From Perkinsus olseni (taxonomy: Eukaryota; Perkinsozoa; Perkinsida; Perkinsidae), in the NCBI GenBank assembly GCA_013115135.1, contig JABANP010000017.1, positions 1-64,000 of the forward strand: DNA of 64,000 nucleotides. Direction: 5' to 3'. Shown in pieces: positions 24,560-36,191 of this stretch. Below the pieces are notes generated by a model, which was not told where the DNA came from, made no database searches, and saw only the letters and a list, made by a program, of their open reading frames with translations. The translations under genes and the position numbers were made by a program. Every line of letters starts with the position of its first letter. Position 1 is the stretch's first letter.

Positions 24560-27500
24560 TCAAGCGACAGGGACTTTTCCTCGCCGGGGATCCAGTCGAT
24601 CCTTCCCCTGCATATACGCTTCAATGTCCTCCACACTGCGAGGTATCTGCCGTAACCCCCGTACACATCTCCCGCACAGGTTCTACCCCATCATCCAACA
24701 CTTACGTCATTCAACACTCTGCATCCATCTCGAGTGATAAGAACATCATCTTCAATCCTGATACCCCAACAGGGATCAGCGACCTCAACACAGCCTCGTT
24801 AACCATCTTGGAGTGGATCGGGTGAGAACACCACTTGTCAATCAGATAGGGGTTGAAGTAACTAAACCACACTCTAGGTAACCAGCACACCGATCTGCAA
24901 GGTGAGCCTCAGCATCCCCTCCAGGCGAAGATCATGGCGGCTTTTCGTGGATGCTAGACAATCGGTAGTTTCCAATTTTCAGTAAACTCCTTAGCATATG
25001 CTTCCAGAGCCCCTTCGCAGAGCACGGTAAATTTTTCCCCTAAAGAAGCGGAAGCGAGTCACAAAACAACCTGCGCTAAGAGACACCCATCAGAACCCTA
25101 ATGGAGTTTCCGCAAGATCCAGTTATATTCAGAAGGCGTTAGTTCCCCCCGGAAATTCCGGGCCGGAATGGAGCTCAAGACTCACCATCCAGGCTCAACA
25201 GTGAGCACGAAGCCCTCCTTGATAACCCTTCCCAATCTCAGACCGGTGAGAGAAACATCGTCCTTATCCTTAAAGTGGCCCGGCTCGTATCTGACAAAAC
25301 CCATTCAGAACCCGGGACCGAGCCCGATGAATACTCGATGGAATCTTTATCTTTTTTCGTAACTCATGCGCAACTTAACGTGCTGCAATCTCATTAACTT
25401 CCGATAATTTGATAATAATTTTTAATTACTGAATGCAGCTGAGAATACTACTAAAAATATGATACTAAGACGATGGGTCTATCACTCTCGCGCACCCTAG
25501 AAGGGAAACGGTGATCGATATGTTGTCCTTTCACCATCGAGCCAAGTACCGCGCAGCATTCCATCACCCCACTGTCACTCACCCGCCAACATCATGACAA
25601 TCCAGTCCCAGCATGTGACCAAGTCCATGCGGCATGAGGTACCGTGATACCAACGCCTCCGAACAGACAGCATCGATCGGAGCAGTGAACAGACCCAAGC
25701 GTTTCGTGAGCTCCCTGAGAGAGGGAAATGAAGGTACGCTTGTGCGTCTGCAACGCGACAGAATGGGCGAAAGTAAAATTTCCTCACTTCGAGTATTTCG
25801 TTAAGAAAGGATGAGTTCTCTCTTATACGCTCGAAGTCGAGGAGGAATGTGCGGCATCAAACGGAGCGGAAGTTGTCATGATTATCGGCTCACTGAAACT
25901 AACCGCCCTTTGTCGTCACTCGCACCACCATATGCCTTTTCTCCCTACCTCCTTAAAAAATGGGGAAATAATTATTACAATTCCATTTTTCCAAATTTTT
26001 CCAATTTTTTCCCAAATTTTTCCCACCATCAAGCCAGAAACAGCCATGTTAACTGCAACCGTCCAGCCTACTCTGCAATAACTCTCGTTGCTTTCCTATG
26101 CATTTCCCGGTAGTCCAACCCCGGCCTCAGAATCCCCTCAACCGCATGCACAGCAGCCAAGACCGATTCATAAGCTTCCTTCTGCAGTTCAGTGAACTTC
26201 CCACTCGTCGGGAATGTGCAAGTCACATCAGCCGTATAACAGTGATATCTGAGAGATGAAAATCCCTCGGGCGCGCGCTTTTTACATCGAACTCGTTACT
26301 CAGCGCCCATGTCCAGCAATCTCAAATCTGACTTGTGAACGCTCTTATCGTTAGGCTCCGCTGGGTGGCCGTAGTGGAGCGACGCGTTCGACGTGCCCGA
26401 GCATCCGATGCAACCGTATCCGACACCTACAGGCCATCATGTGAGGAATCACTTCGAACTCAGAACTGGTATTTCCCGAGGACTAGTATACTAGCGACAT
26501 GCCATTCAGCAACAGAAAAAAATGTGCGAACCCTAGAACCATTCCGAGTGCGGAAAGAGGCAGGCTTCGGCCACTGAGCGAGATTCACGTACGCCCTCAA
26601 AGACATGCTATGCTTCACAATAAAGAGGAGCACCGCACGGTTACGTCTCGATGGCCCAGCTCCTAGTCTCACGTTCACAACCCCTCATAGCTCCCTCGTA
26701 ACGGAAGTTCGCCACGGCATTGTACTCCATTCTATGCTCATTATCTTGATCTTTATAACAAGCACGCATGGTCGAAAGATGCGCTGATGAAGATACTTGG
26801 CAGGCGTATCTGAAACGGTCGGACCAACCAGTACATAACCATAGCGATCTTTTCCCACGGCTCGAAAATTCAGGGAGGCAGGGGTGTCCCATGCAAAGCA
26901 ATTCTTCCGGCGAATCTTTGCAGTGCGCGCTGTCGATGGCAGCGAGTCCTAGCACTCACTTCCCCAGCCGATGACTCATCGAGCGATCCATTCCAGGGGC
27001 TTACTCCATAATCTTGATCTCTTGCTCATCCTTGACACTTCTCAACTCGTTCAACACGTCCCACAACGCGGAACCGTCCAGCTTGTGAGGCAGGTTTATC
27101 AATCCCTTGTTCACCTCAGAATGTGGTATACCGGAGTCGCGATTTATTCCATCGATCTGCAAAAATGCAACATGCGGGGATCGAACCCGGGACCCAACCC
27201 GCTAGTCTGGAAAAGTGTTGCCGAAGGCAACACTTTTGTTCACGATGTCAAAACTTTTTTAGCCCGTGCCTCTAAGAGGCAGCCTCTTTTTTGTACCTCT
27301 TGCCCCAAATTTGTTCTCCCGCCTTCACCCACCTAACAGCTCGGGTTTCTGGTTGCAGTTGAGATTGGACTCAGCAATACAGTTTCACCTGTGCTTAGAG
27401 TCAGTTAGATACTAACTTTTAGTAACATGGCCTTACTTACAGTGTAAGTCTTACACCCTCTTAGAACTTTGGAAGCGATTTGTGCCATCACTGATTAATT

Positions 27501-28866
27501 TATTGACAACCGCAGGATATTTGTGACATCCGTGACAAATTTAGGGCGCCCGAAAAACAATTCCCGCTAGTCTCCTATGTACGCTCTAGTACCTCCATCG
27601 TTGCCTTGGCGTCCGATAGGTCGATCTCATCTGCATACTGGACCTCGTCCACTAGATATCTGAAACGAACTGGACGTCGAAGACCAGCAGGAAATCGGAC
27701 TGCCGTCAACCAGACGGCGTCTATGAAACACGATGAATATCTTTTCATCCGATAACGACGTGAGTGACCCGGTGAAAGTTTCTCCGCGAATTCAGAATTT
27801 AATTTTCTCCAGAAAAATTTTTCCAGACTAAGCGCAGCCCGTTAAAGCCCCGATAATTTTTCTGGTGGTCCTCTGCATAGGTACCGCGGGCCTCTACCAA
27901 TATCGGAGTTTGAAGCAACCACGTGTTGATGGAACTTCGCTCCGCCGAGTACATACGAAATAACGCAGGATGCAAGCGCCGCGGCCTACTTCGACTGAAA
28001 CCAACTCTTCGGTTTGATCGGCCCCATCCAGGTAGCATAGATCTCATCGAACCGTGGGATGTACAAGGTCGACCTGGCATCACACACAGGCGAAAGATAC
28101 GCTTCCACAGAGCTGACCCTCTTCAAAAAAAGCTAGTAGCTCACTAACGCTGCTGTAAGCAGCCTTTAACTTACTTATGCATATACGGTGCCGAGGAGTC
28201 CAGCTGAATGGTCGCGAGACAACCAGGTTCCTTCACGCCGAACAGATACCTGACGCCAAGCGGGAGAGATGACCACGAAATTGAAAAGAACTCGCCGTAA
28301 AAAATTTTGGCAAAATTGTAAAATTGTAGGTCTACACTTCGTCTTATGAGCAGCAGCAGCGATCGGATACTTGCTCAGCGCTTTAATTGCTTGACTCGCG
28401 TCCTCGCCCCTTGCATTTTGCACTGTCCGTTACTACAGACTGCGCGATATGGCGCCACAAAGGCCCTTATTACTGAAAATAAGATTCCTGCTTGAAGTCC
28501 CAGTCGGTATCAGAGTCGTAGACTGATCGGAGATCCCCGCCACGAAAGAATATAACTGTACCTGATGATCCGACCCACCGAGTGGGAATGGTTGGACGTC
28601 CCGACTACAAGGAAAAGATACGAGGCACGCTAACTGTGTGTGCCACGAAAGGACTTCAATTCCTTCTACGATTCCGCGAAGGAGTGGTATGGCATACCTT
28701 CAGGCGCCAGCTTCTTTGCCAGCATAGCCTCAGCTAACTTTTGGCGATGGTCCCGATGCATCGCCAATGGGATCTTGAGAGTATCCGCTCCCATTGAGAA
28801 ATAGGGCTCCGCATCAGCTCCCTCCTTCACGTCGACCGATGCTTCTGCTTTAGTATGATCAGGCAT
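24560..28866 (-). CDS. PEPD: Xaa-Pro dipeptidase (prolidase, M24 family), multi-exon
   Basis: Cytosolic two-metal peptidase that cleaves dipeptides ending in proline, the last step in breaking down proline-rich protein. The start (28866) opens with GADTLKIPLAMHRDHRQKL, matching the animal prolidase N-terminus. Later exons follow the family in order: YDSDTDWDFKQESYF (near 28520), YLFGVKEPGC (near 28240), STLYIPRFDEIYATWMG (near 28050), VDEVQYADEI (near 27650), IDGINRDSG (near 27170), YACQVSSSAHL (near 26810), ASLHYGHPAEPND, LLDMGAEYHCYTADVTC, MPHGLGHMLGLDCHDVGG, VLTVEPG and RIEDDVLITRDGCRVL. All five metal ligands are visible (two Asp, His, two Glu). The stop is at 24562-24560. One G appears missing from a G-run at 24764-24767 just before RIEDD. 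It interrupts the aspartic protease cluster and fits functionally with peptide breakdown. Confidence 0.88.
25979..26030. repeat. Low-complexity pyrimidine-rich run in prolidase intron
   Basis: Repeated CCAAATTTTTCC-type words form a low-complexity block in the intron between the DVTCTFP exon and the MPHGLGH exon. Nothing suggests a gene or an RNA here. Confidence 0.6.
27167..27221 (-). repeat. tRNA-like T-arm element at the 3' end of a prolidase intron
   Basis: On the minus strand GGTCCCGGGTTCGATCCCCGC forms the T-arm and B-box of a tRNA-Ala-like sequence, preceded by CTAGCGG, which could be an anticodon loop with AGC. The 55-base unit ends in GCAACAC and ATGTTGC, which pair imperfectly, and has no D-arm. 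It is followed within about 12 bases by the intron acceptor TTTTTGCAG. A hairpin (AAAAGTGTTGCC, 27211-27222) overlaps its upstream end. Confidence 0.45.
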
Positions 28867-29431
28867 TAGTCAATAATAATATTAGACGCTAAATGCGGCT
28901 TGCATCAGGAAGTGTTGTACTCTGCCGTTCCACAGTTGCGTCGACCTACGGGAGACTCTCCCCCTCATGAACTGAGTTTTGAAGTAATGAACTCAAATCT
29001 TCATATCAGCTGGAATTCACGGTTACTTGGACAGCTCGGGGAAGCCGAATTCTGCACACAGGAGAAAAAGGCCCATGCAGCAACAGCCAACGTTCGCACT
29101 CAAAGCAATATGATGGTACTGCAAATAAACCCGGGCCTCGCACGTGGACGGTTGCTGTGTGAAATCCTGTCCCTATGCTCGCCATCACGCTAGCAGAACC
29201 CAGCCTACGGATCGCCGTACCGATTCCTGGTCATAAGCCTGTGACTCGTCAAGGAGGCATCATAAACTATCCAACGCGGATCTTTCGGTAATAGATAAAT
29301 ATGGACATCAACAACAGAGCAGATCATGGGCATGAATGTTTCATGACAACAGCCAGGCAGTAGCGACCAATGCTTGTGTCACCAAGTTGGTGACACACTT
29401 CGGTTGGTGAACGATTCATTCTCGGCAGTCA
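28867..29431. other. Intergenic region upstream of prolidase
   Basis: No gene recognised; it should contain the prolidase promoter. A perfect 23-base palindrome with a one-base centre lies at 29375-29397 (TGTGTCACCAA, G, TTGGTGACACA). Confidence 0.5.
29375..29397. repeat. Palindrome, 11-base arms, one-base centre
   Basis: TGTGTCACCAA and TTGGTGACACA flank a single G. It sits just beyond the 3' end of the aspartic protease relic. Confidence 0.75.
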
Positions 29432-30348
29432 GCCCTCAGTATCTAGGTCGAAGCCCGACCACCTTGGAAATAAAGTCGACGTAGGTATCACAGGCTCTTA
29501 TAAAAGAGACGCCCAACTGCATTCGGTCGTCTCACCTAGATTTCATGACTCTCACAACACATTTTTAACTTCGACATTCAGCGTAATCCCTCGGTTGAAT
29601 ATTGACGATGATACGACCGCCAGAGCCAACGCGGACAGCCAGAACCGTAAAGAACCTGAAGTCTTTCACCGCAACTTTCCAGTGCCAATTCTTCGTCTGG
29701 TGGAATGGCGGTTGACTCAGATGACTCACTCCTCATTTCCTTCTTCGCGTGGTGGAGTATTCTCTCGAACAGCTGCTCGGCATGTGGTACAGAAAATGCC
29801 TTGGCAGTGCTGCCGATGATACCCACGTAAAAACTGGTCCGCTGTGACTCTTCCGAAGCCGAGAAAAAGCGCGGAGTTTGATTACCAGAGCCAACCACAT
29901 CTAGGCGACCTTGATCGCCATCACGCTCCTGCACAGTGCGAACCAACCGTTATGCAAACGGTCAACGAAACGACTGATCGATATGTAAGTGAACTCCTCT
30001 CCTCAAAATACACATGCTGTCCAGCTTTCATGCCTTAATACATCCTACCAGCGGAAAAATCCCAATTTTCGCGATTTGCATAAGTTATGCAAATCGCAAG
30101 TTATGCAGCATAACGGTTTGGTTCGCACTGTAGTGTAGAGCGCACACCTCTATTGGAGTCTGCCGCATACCAGGTCGTCCTCCCAGAATGTTTCCACCGA
30201 ACGTGACCTGCCCGTTCATGGTGGGGTTGTCGCTCGGGCGACTACGAATCGATGCAGCAGGCCTATCGATCGCAGGTTTAAGATGAAGTTGCTCGAGGAC
30301 CGTCTTCACAGGCCCTTGACCGCTGGGTAGGGCCATGGCCCGTGCCAC
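29432..30348 (-). pseudogene. Decayed aspartic protease, copy 3
   Basis: Pieces of the same family remain in order but in several frames. At 30348-30085 a segment resembles the middle of the other copies (HLKPAIDRPAASIRSRPS, then NGQVTFGG). At 29850-29700 a segment corresponds to the region around the second active site (YVGIIGSTAKAFSVPHAEQL), where the catalytic DSG is gone. At 29530-29432 the C-terminus is intact (MQLGVSFIRACDTYVDF, ending at a stop). The N-terminal lobe with the first active site was not found upstream. A 27-base palindrome with a one-base centre (30071-30097) lies inside the relic. Not expected to give an active enzyme. Confidence 0.75.
30071..30097. repeat. Palindrome, 13-base arms, one-base centre
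   Basis: GCGATTTGCATAA and TTATGCAAATCGC flank one G. A second small palindrome (GTTATGC, A, GCATAAC) follows at once, repeating part of the arm. Both lie inside the decayed aspartic protease copy. Confidence 0.8.
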
Positions 30349-31478
30349 GTACTAGCACAGTACTCAGTATTGTGCAAGTACGTGACACGCACTTCCATAC
30401 TTATGTCATCGATCGCCGTTGTATTGAATACTGCGACGATCGATCACGTAAGTATCGCTAAGAGCTCCGTAGAATGATCCAGATGTCTACGTTACTATGA
30501 TGATAATATGCTTGACATACATTGGAGATGTACCCGCGAACTAAAAACCACCAGCGAGAACCACACCACGCATTTCACTTGGCGGAGAATCGCGAGAAAA
30601 CAGGGATAGTTAAATAATCTAACTATCCTTTTTTCGAAAAGAAAAACTAACTTAGATTTTTGAGAAAAAAAAGATTTTTAACACTGCTAAGACCAGTTGT
30701 GATAAAGTCGACTACCACTCTTCGCGATCATCACCTCGTGGTTAACGCCATTTCGCGACTAACAGGTGCATCCCCGTTGATACCAGAAGACCTGCCAGTG
30801 ATAGCCTCACTCATCGATGATGGCCTGAGGCAGATACTACGTAGAAATTATGGGTATGCCTTCTCACCGAAGCGACGGAACAGCAGGCTCTCTCAGCAAT
30901 GCACATAGTGCTTCCAAGCTCAATACTGCTGATAATACTCTCGCCCCGCTACAGCGAGCTCACAGGAAAACTCACATCACACCTAACGTTGCCCGACGGC
31001 GAGAGTAGACGGCCGGCTGAGGACGGTCAGTAAGGACCCTCAGTAGTGAGGGTCCTCTACAGTGTAGAGGCCCTAGTGCTTTTAGCAGATATGTGGTGAT
31101 GGCGCAGAATGCCGCGCCTTCCACAAATCCGAATCGAAGATGTCGAATGATACCTCCACCTACAATCCACCAAGCCGAAACGTTGGGAAGCCCTTTCTCA
31201 CCGGCGCGGCTTCCGCTCCATTCCTGTCCGGCACGGAACTGCTGCTGGTCATCTCGCAGGGGGTAACTCTCAGACAGAAGGAGTGTCGAAGATCCGGACG
31301 AGGAGGTCGCGGCTCACGAGGCGATATCCATTTTCAATGGCCATAGGTAATTGGGCCTCTTCTGAGAATCTTGAACTGAACAAAATTTCTGGGACATGAA
31401 CAACAACATGAACATTCACACGGCAGCGGCGGCATGGAGTCTCCCAAAACCAGTAGGAGGGCCAATGATGGCGAATCT
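30349..31478. other. Spacer between aspartic protease copies 3 and 4
   Basis: No gene recognised. Two small inverted repeats lie together at 31033-31070: AGGACCCTCA/TGAGGGTCCT with a four-base loop and CCTCTACA/TGTAGAGG with a one-base centre, sharing three bases. An open frame continuing minus from copy 4 to 31270 is out-of-frame read-through past the frameshift and is not counted as gene. Confidence 0.5.
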
Positions 31479-32649
31479 TCAAGAGTCGACCATGAAGGCA
31501 GGCGATCTGAACCCGACTACTCTGGTGTCGAAGTTGACGTGAACATCGTAAGCGCGGGAGGAGTGGCACTCCTAGCAGGACGCGATCGCCCGGCTTGCCC
31601 TCGACGATCTTCAAAAGGCATTTACCACGCGCGCATCTAGTGTAGTCCCGCGGTGGAATCTTCACGAGAATATCTCCAGCAGAGTTGATACGGAAGGCCA
31701 GAGTCGGGAGATGCGCCAACAGACCCTCCTTGACGAGCCAGTGCCCGTTCCTCGTACGACGAATAATCGCTGCTTCCTCGAACCGACGTGATTGAGCGAT
31801 CAATCTACGCTTCGCAAGACCGAGAATGTCCCCAATGAGATCCTCAGCGTGAGGGATGTGAAGCGAGTACGATCCGCTGTCCACGTATCCCAGGTAGGAG
31901 CGGTCCCACGGCAAACGAGCAGACTGATGAACACTGGGCAGAAGACGCTCCTGAGGGCCGTACATGCCGACTCCTGAGATCCAGACCGACACCCGGTTCA
32001 ACCGATTTTGGTAGCAGTACTCCAGCCGAGTCATCTTCATCCCGAGCCCCTCTTCCGTACGGGAACCGAACGTGACCTCACCATCGATGCCGAGGCTAGC
32101 GCTGGGGCGAGAATAGATCGAAAAGGAGGTCTGGCGAATTGTACCGGTCGATCGAAGTTGCTCCACCAAGCTCTTCGAGAAGCCTCTCCCGCACGAAGTC
32201 GCTATACCCAGTACAGACGTCTCCGTCACGTTGCTGCGATGGGCGGGCCTGATAGAGTTGATGACGATTCCGAACTCGATACCCTCGACAGTCCGGTCCC
32301 CCAGCGTGACTGAGCCAGAGTGAATGACGTACTCAACCACGTCGCCGTCGGCAAAGCTCGCGTTATAGACCGCAGAGGTGGGGGCGAAGCATGCAGCAGT
32401 CCGGGAACAGAAGTAACAGGCTGCTCGGGGATCCTTACAGGCACCTTTGCCGTATTTTTCCTCGTACCAAACACCATCATTCACAAGGAACTTTTCACTT
32501 CCAGAGTCGAGTAGAAGCTTCATCTCCTGTCCGTCGACCTTAACCGTCACAAAGCCATTTTCTACCGGTATTGTGAGGGAACTACTCGGATACAACAGTA
32601 CAGCGAAAGTGATGTAAAAAATCTTCACTATGCGTGGAGGAAGATGCAT
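31479..32649 (-). CDS. Secreted pepsin-like aspartic protease, copy 4, with late frameshift
   Basis: The start is placed at 32649, where a Met opens a hydrophobic signal peptide (MHLPPRIVKIFYITFAVLL). The frame is also open upstream, but that part is basic and unlike the other copies. Both catalytic motifs are intact: LLLDSGSEKFLVND and GYVDSGSYSLHIPH. The shared Cys loop DPRAACYFCSRTAAC and the segment LIGDILGLAKRRL are present. Near codon 364, in a run of three Cs (about 31556-31560), the frame shifts by one base. After the shift the other frame gives the expected C-terminal hairpin and stops at 31479, giving about 390 residues, the same as the paralogues. Sequencing or assembly error is the simplest reading; recent mutation is possible. 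Confidence 0.8.
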
Positions 32650-34146
32650 AGCTATAATGGAGGGAAAGATATTCCTGATCAACGACCGGGTCCTACTCCG
32701 CCGCATACGACAATGCCGTGAAATACCGTTGAGTACCAACCCTCAGGACTCGCGAGGAGTATTCAGTAAACCTGTTCAGAAACTCCGATTCGTACTCGAG
32801 ATGCATTTGAAAATTCGCGGTGAATTTTTACGTGCGAAAATCAGTCCCAAGATCGATTCTCAGTTCATCGAACGGGGTGTCAGTAGTGAATCCGGAAATA
32901 ACCATTTGGCAGTTTGACTTGAGCTCACACTTGCCGAATTGCAGTGGGTTTTCACATGTATAAAATCCCAGTTCTTTCAGAACACAAAAGCCTCAGGTTA
33001 AGCAGAGAGTAATAACAATCCAATGTCTCCGGTGAAGAGACGCGGAGAATAATGAGACGGCGAGATTTCCAAGTTTCACTTGGAAATCTCCCGTGCCGCA
33101 TGGGGGGGTCAAGAAAAAGAACTTGCACGCATGCACAGGATGGCGACGGAGCTGCTGCGCGTAGTTCCAAATTGGATAGAGCTACCCGTTATGTTCGACT
33201 GAACCTAAGCCCAGCTTCTCGGTGAAGTTAATGTAAATGGAAGCTTGTTGGCCTACTTCAAGAACTCTTCCGGGCGCTCAGTAGACTGCTGTCTCTTCCG
33301 AGCTCATGACCGCCCCCAGGATCGTCTTTCACACGTAAAATTCAATCTTGGGAGCGCTCCTGGAATTGAGAAGAGGTCTATCTACCACCCCCGCTTCATC
33401 CTCTAGCATGATTTCTCTGGCAAAGGTGGCGTCCCGTGGTCGAAATATATCGTAGCAAATAGATTGAATCTCCATCGGACCGCTGACTCTGTTAGATTCT
33501 GTCGGCGGTCCGATGGAAGCTTTCCTTATACATCGTGCTGTACATGGTGCAATCGCCACGTCTCTCACCACAGAGGGCGCCGGTGGCCAGCTTCACACAA
33601 TAGTGGTCTTCAAGAGAGTCCAGCAGTTGTGGGTCCACATCCATCGACACGGCTGGATGCGGGCATGAGTTCATTCGCGGTGCTGCTGCTGTCTACGGGA
33701 TGCATGATGATAACCACGGGAATGTTCTCTCAGACCTCTCACTGGTGGTTGGAAGTGTACTGCTGCCTCCTCAGACCACGCAAGTTGTGGGAGCATCACG
33801 GCGGCTCGGGAAAATAATTCTGAAGCCCAGAATCGATTCTGGAGTTTTTTTTTCACTTGGAGAATGCGGTTCTAGGTCTCAGAATCAGGTAACTAAAGTC
33901 TCCAACTGAGCACATCGGCAAGAGTCTAACTAAGCCGGAACCGGCATTGAACTGTAAAGTCACAAAGACATTCCCATGCTGCTCGCCGGCTATCATTAGT
34001 CTGTGCAAGTTTACAAGACCCCCTGTTCCTCTGCAACGACTAAGGAAATCGCGCGGAATCTTTACTGAGTGGCACAATCCTCATACTCATACCCAGCTGT
34101 ATTACACGAGACGTCTGATTTTCCAGTTTTTTCATCAGAATATGCA
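32650..34146. other. Spacer with dispersed repeat, no gene recognised
   Basis: Lies between the start of aspartic protease copy 4 (minus) and the FG-GAP gene (plus), so it is a divergent promoter region. It contains copy B of the dispersed repeat (33505-33585) and a hairpin with 13-base arms at 33062-33090 (GAGATTTCCAAGT, TTC, ACTTGGAAATCTC). No plausible exon chain was found. Confidence 0.5.
33505..33585. repeat. Dispersed repeat, copy B
   Basis: Matches 18765-18835 closely over about 70 bases (GAAGCTTTCCTTATACATCG, CTGTACATGGTGCAATCGCC). The two copies border the aspartic protease cluster on its two sides in the same orientation, which would fit duplication or a shared mobile element. Confidence 0.7.
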
Positions 34147-35989
34147 ATGATGTTCTTCCTCGTTCTCTCCCTCTCCCTGCTTCTGGCAGCCACCGCTGCG
34201 CCTCCGCCCCATTGGCCCCTGTACGGCCAAGGCGCCGTCGATCTCAAGTTGGAGAACGTCCCTGGGGGATTTGGCAGCTTTTGTCGACATCAATGGTGAT
34301 AAACTTACGGACATGGTCTTCGTCGATCGTCTGAAAATTCATTTCTGGATACGGAAACCGGACGCCTCATTCGAGATTTTCCGCACGCTCGACTTGGCCG
34401 CGGAATCTCAGAATATCACTGGCCTGAGCGTCTACACAGTCCTGCCACTGGACTGGAATTTGGATGGAAAAATGGACGCTTATGTGCTGATGACCGATGG
34501 TGGCCGGGCGCCGAAATTCACGATTTTGGCGCTGGAGGGCGACGATAATTTCGACCTTCATTTGAAGTGGATGTCAAGCCAGCCTATCATTCGTGAGCCG
34601 ATCATCCTTGACATAAACGGCGACGGAAGATTCGAGCTTCTCGGCGAAAACGGTGACGTTTGGTTTGGTAATGGTACCTTCGCCCCGGCCTACTTGCCGG
34701 GCGTGCCGTCCCTTTCGAAGCACCATTCGTCCGCTTGGGTCGATATTAATGGCGACTGTCAGAACGACATTGTCTTTGACGTGGTGACTGAAGATGGTTC
34801 TCGAGCTCTGGAGGTGTGGTTGTGGAAGCCGGAAGATCGCTGGTACCACAAGCTTCCTAGGAGGGTGCCGCTTACCCAAGCAACCGATTACGTTACTTTT
34901 GCTGATTTCACTGGTACTGGTACCAACGACGCTCTGCTGGTCCAAAGCGATGGAACCATTCATCTCTATGAGAATACACAGATGCCGCTTTGTCAGAGCA
35001 GCGGAGAGCATCATTGCCGATCCAACGCGTGGCTTTGCACCCCGGACCCTCACTTCAGATTGGGCGGCTACGTTCTGAATGGTACAGACCCTTCGGAGCC
35101 GATCGTGTATCGGATGGGTCAGGTTGCGAACATGCAGTCTGGTGACGCTTATTCGCCGGTGATCGTCGGGGATGTTGACGCCAACGGCCTTCCGGACCTT
35201 CTTGTTGGTACCACCACCGGAGCTTGTCTTCTGTGGAACTTACGGCCTAGTCACGAGGGCCTCCCCCCCGAGACCATCCTAGATTGCAGCAATGATGGTC
35301 AGGCGGGATCGCTAGCTCTGATTGATATTCGGCAGACCCGGGCTGATGATTATCATAGTAAAGAGGATGACAAAACTGGAGGAGGTGCGACTGGACTGGT
35401 CATCATGATTATCGACGAGTACGGCAACGGCCACGTGTACACCCCGAAGGCGCCTCAGAGCGGCAGTAGCGGCAAGAGCATCACTGACGAGGTCTCCCAT
35501 CAGTACTACATCAAAGCCCTGTCGAGGAACGGCGCGTGCGACAAAGGCTGCTATGGCGTCTCTACACCCGGGGCCACATTCAAGATCACAGTGCTCTCGA
35601 TCTCGGGCGAGGAGTCCGTTCGAACCGCCTGTCCCAATTCTGTGGGTCCTAGGAGGAACCTTGGCCTCCCCTACGCTTACATTGGCCTTGGTGATACCAA
35701 CAATTACATTCCTCGTCTCGCCCTCGGCTACGCTGGCGAGCAGTCCTCTTGGGTCTCCCTGGTGCCGAACACATTCGTCGTGGCCAATCCGCATCCGCTG
35801 GACGATCCTCATCAATGGTCGGTCGAGCTGGCCATGAGTCCCTCTCGGTACCTACCCATGATAGTGGCCATGGCGGCTGGGGCTTTGGGCGTCCTTGGTT
35901 TCGTTATAATGGTGCTGGACGTGGTGGAGCGTAAGAGAGAAACTCGGAGGGATGTTGAGCAGTTCGGCGCCGATTTTCTCGGCGCGTGA
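34147..35989 (+). CDS. FG-GAP/beta-propeller type I membrane protein (ITFG1/LINKIN-like)
   Basis: A signal peptide (MFFLVLSLSLLLAATAA) is followed by a large extracellular domain built from FG-GAP-type repeats and one TM helix near the C-terminus (MIVAMAAGALGVLGFVIMVL), leaving a short basic cytoplasmic tail. Repeats carry Ca2+-loop-like motifs in order: DINGDKLTDMVF, DWNLDGKMDAYV, DINGDGRFELLG, DINGDCQNDIVF, DFTGTGTNDALL and DVDANGLPDLLVG. Animal relatives, known as T-cell immunomodulatory protein or LINKIN, act in cell adhesion and trafficking; the role in a protist is unknown. The N-terminal frame and the main frame differ by one base across the run of five Gs at 34264-34268, so an extra G there is suspected. 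No intron was needed elsewhere, which is unusual for this window. Confidence 0.85.
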
Positions 35990-36191
35990 AGGATGGCGTA
36001 TCATTGTCGGTATCGAATGGAGGTCCTGATGGACGTTGCGAATTTCGTGGCGCGTGACGGGTAATGCATCATTAATGTTGTACTATTTCTGTGAAGTGTT
36101 TGGTATCATTTCCTTTTTGCTTCTCCTTGTCATCGTTCTGAGTTTAAGTCTGGTCAAACTCGAGCGTGCTATTCCACCAGTTTTTTCAAGG

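Noticed and set aside
24765..24790. 26-base mini-intron in prolidase (GTCGCTG to GTATCAG)
   Set aside because: It would restore frame, but removes the GG residues that precede RIEDD in prolidases. A missing G in the run fits the family better.
26820..26955. Minus-strand segment reading TPASLNFRAVGKDRYGY in a prolidase intron
   Set aside because: It looked protein-like, but the prolidase chain is complete without it (IKIME joins directly to YACQVSSSAHL).
31270..31478. Open minus-strand frame extending aspartic protease copy 4 to 31270
   Set aside because: After about 31556 the frame no longer resembles the paralogues, while the neighbouring frame gives the expected C-terminus and stops at 31479. 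The extension is read-through after a one-base shift.
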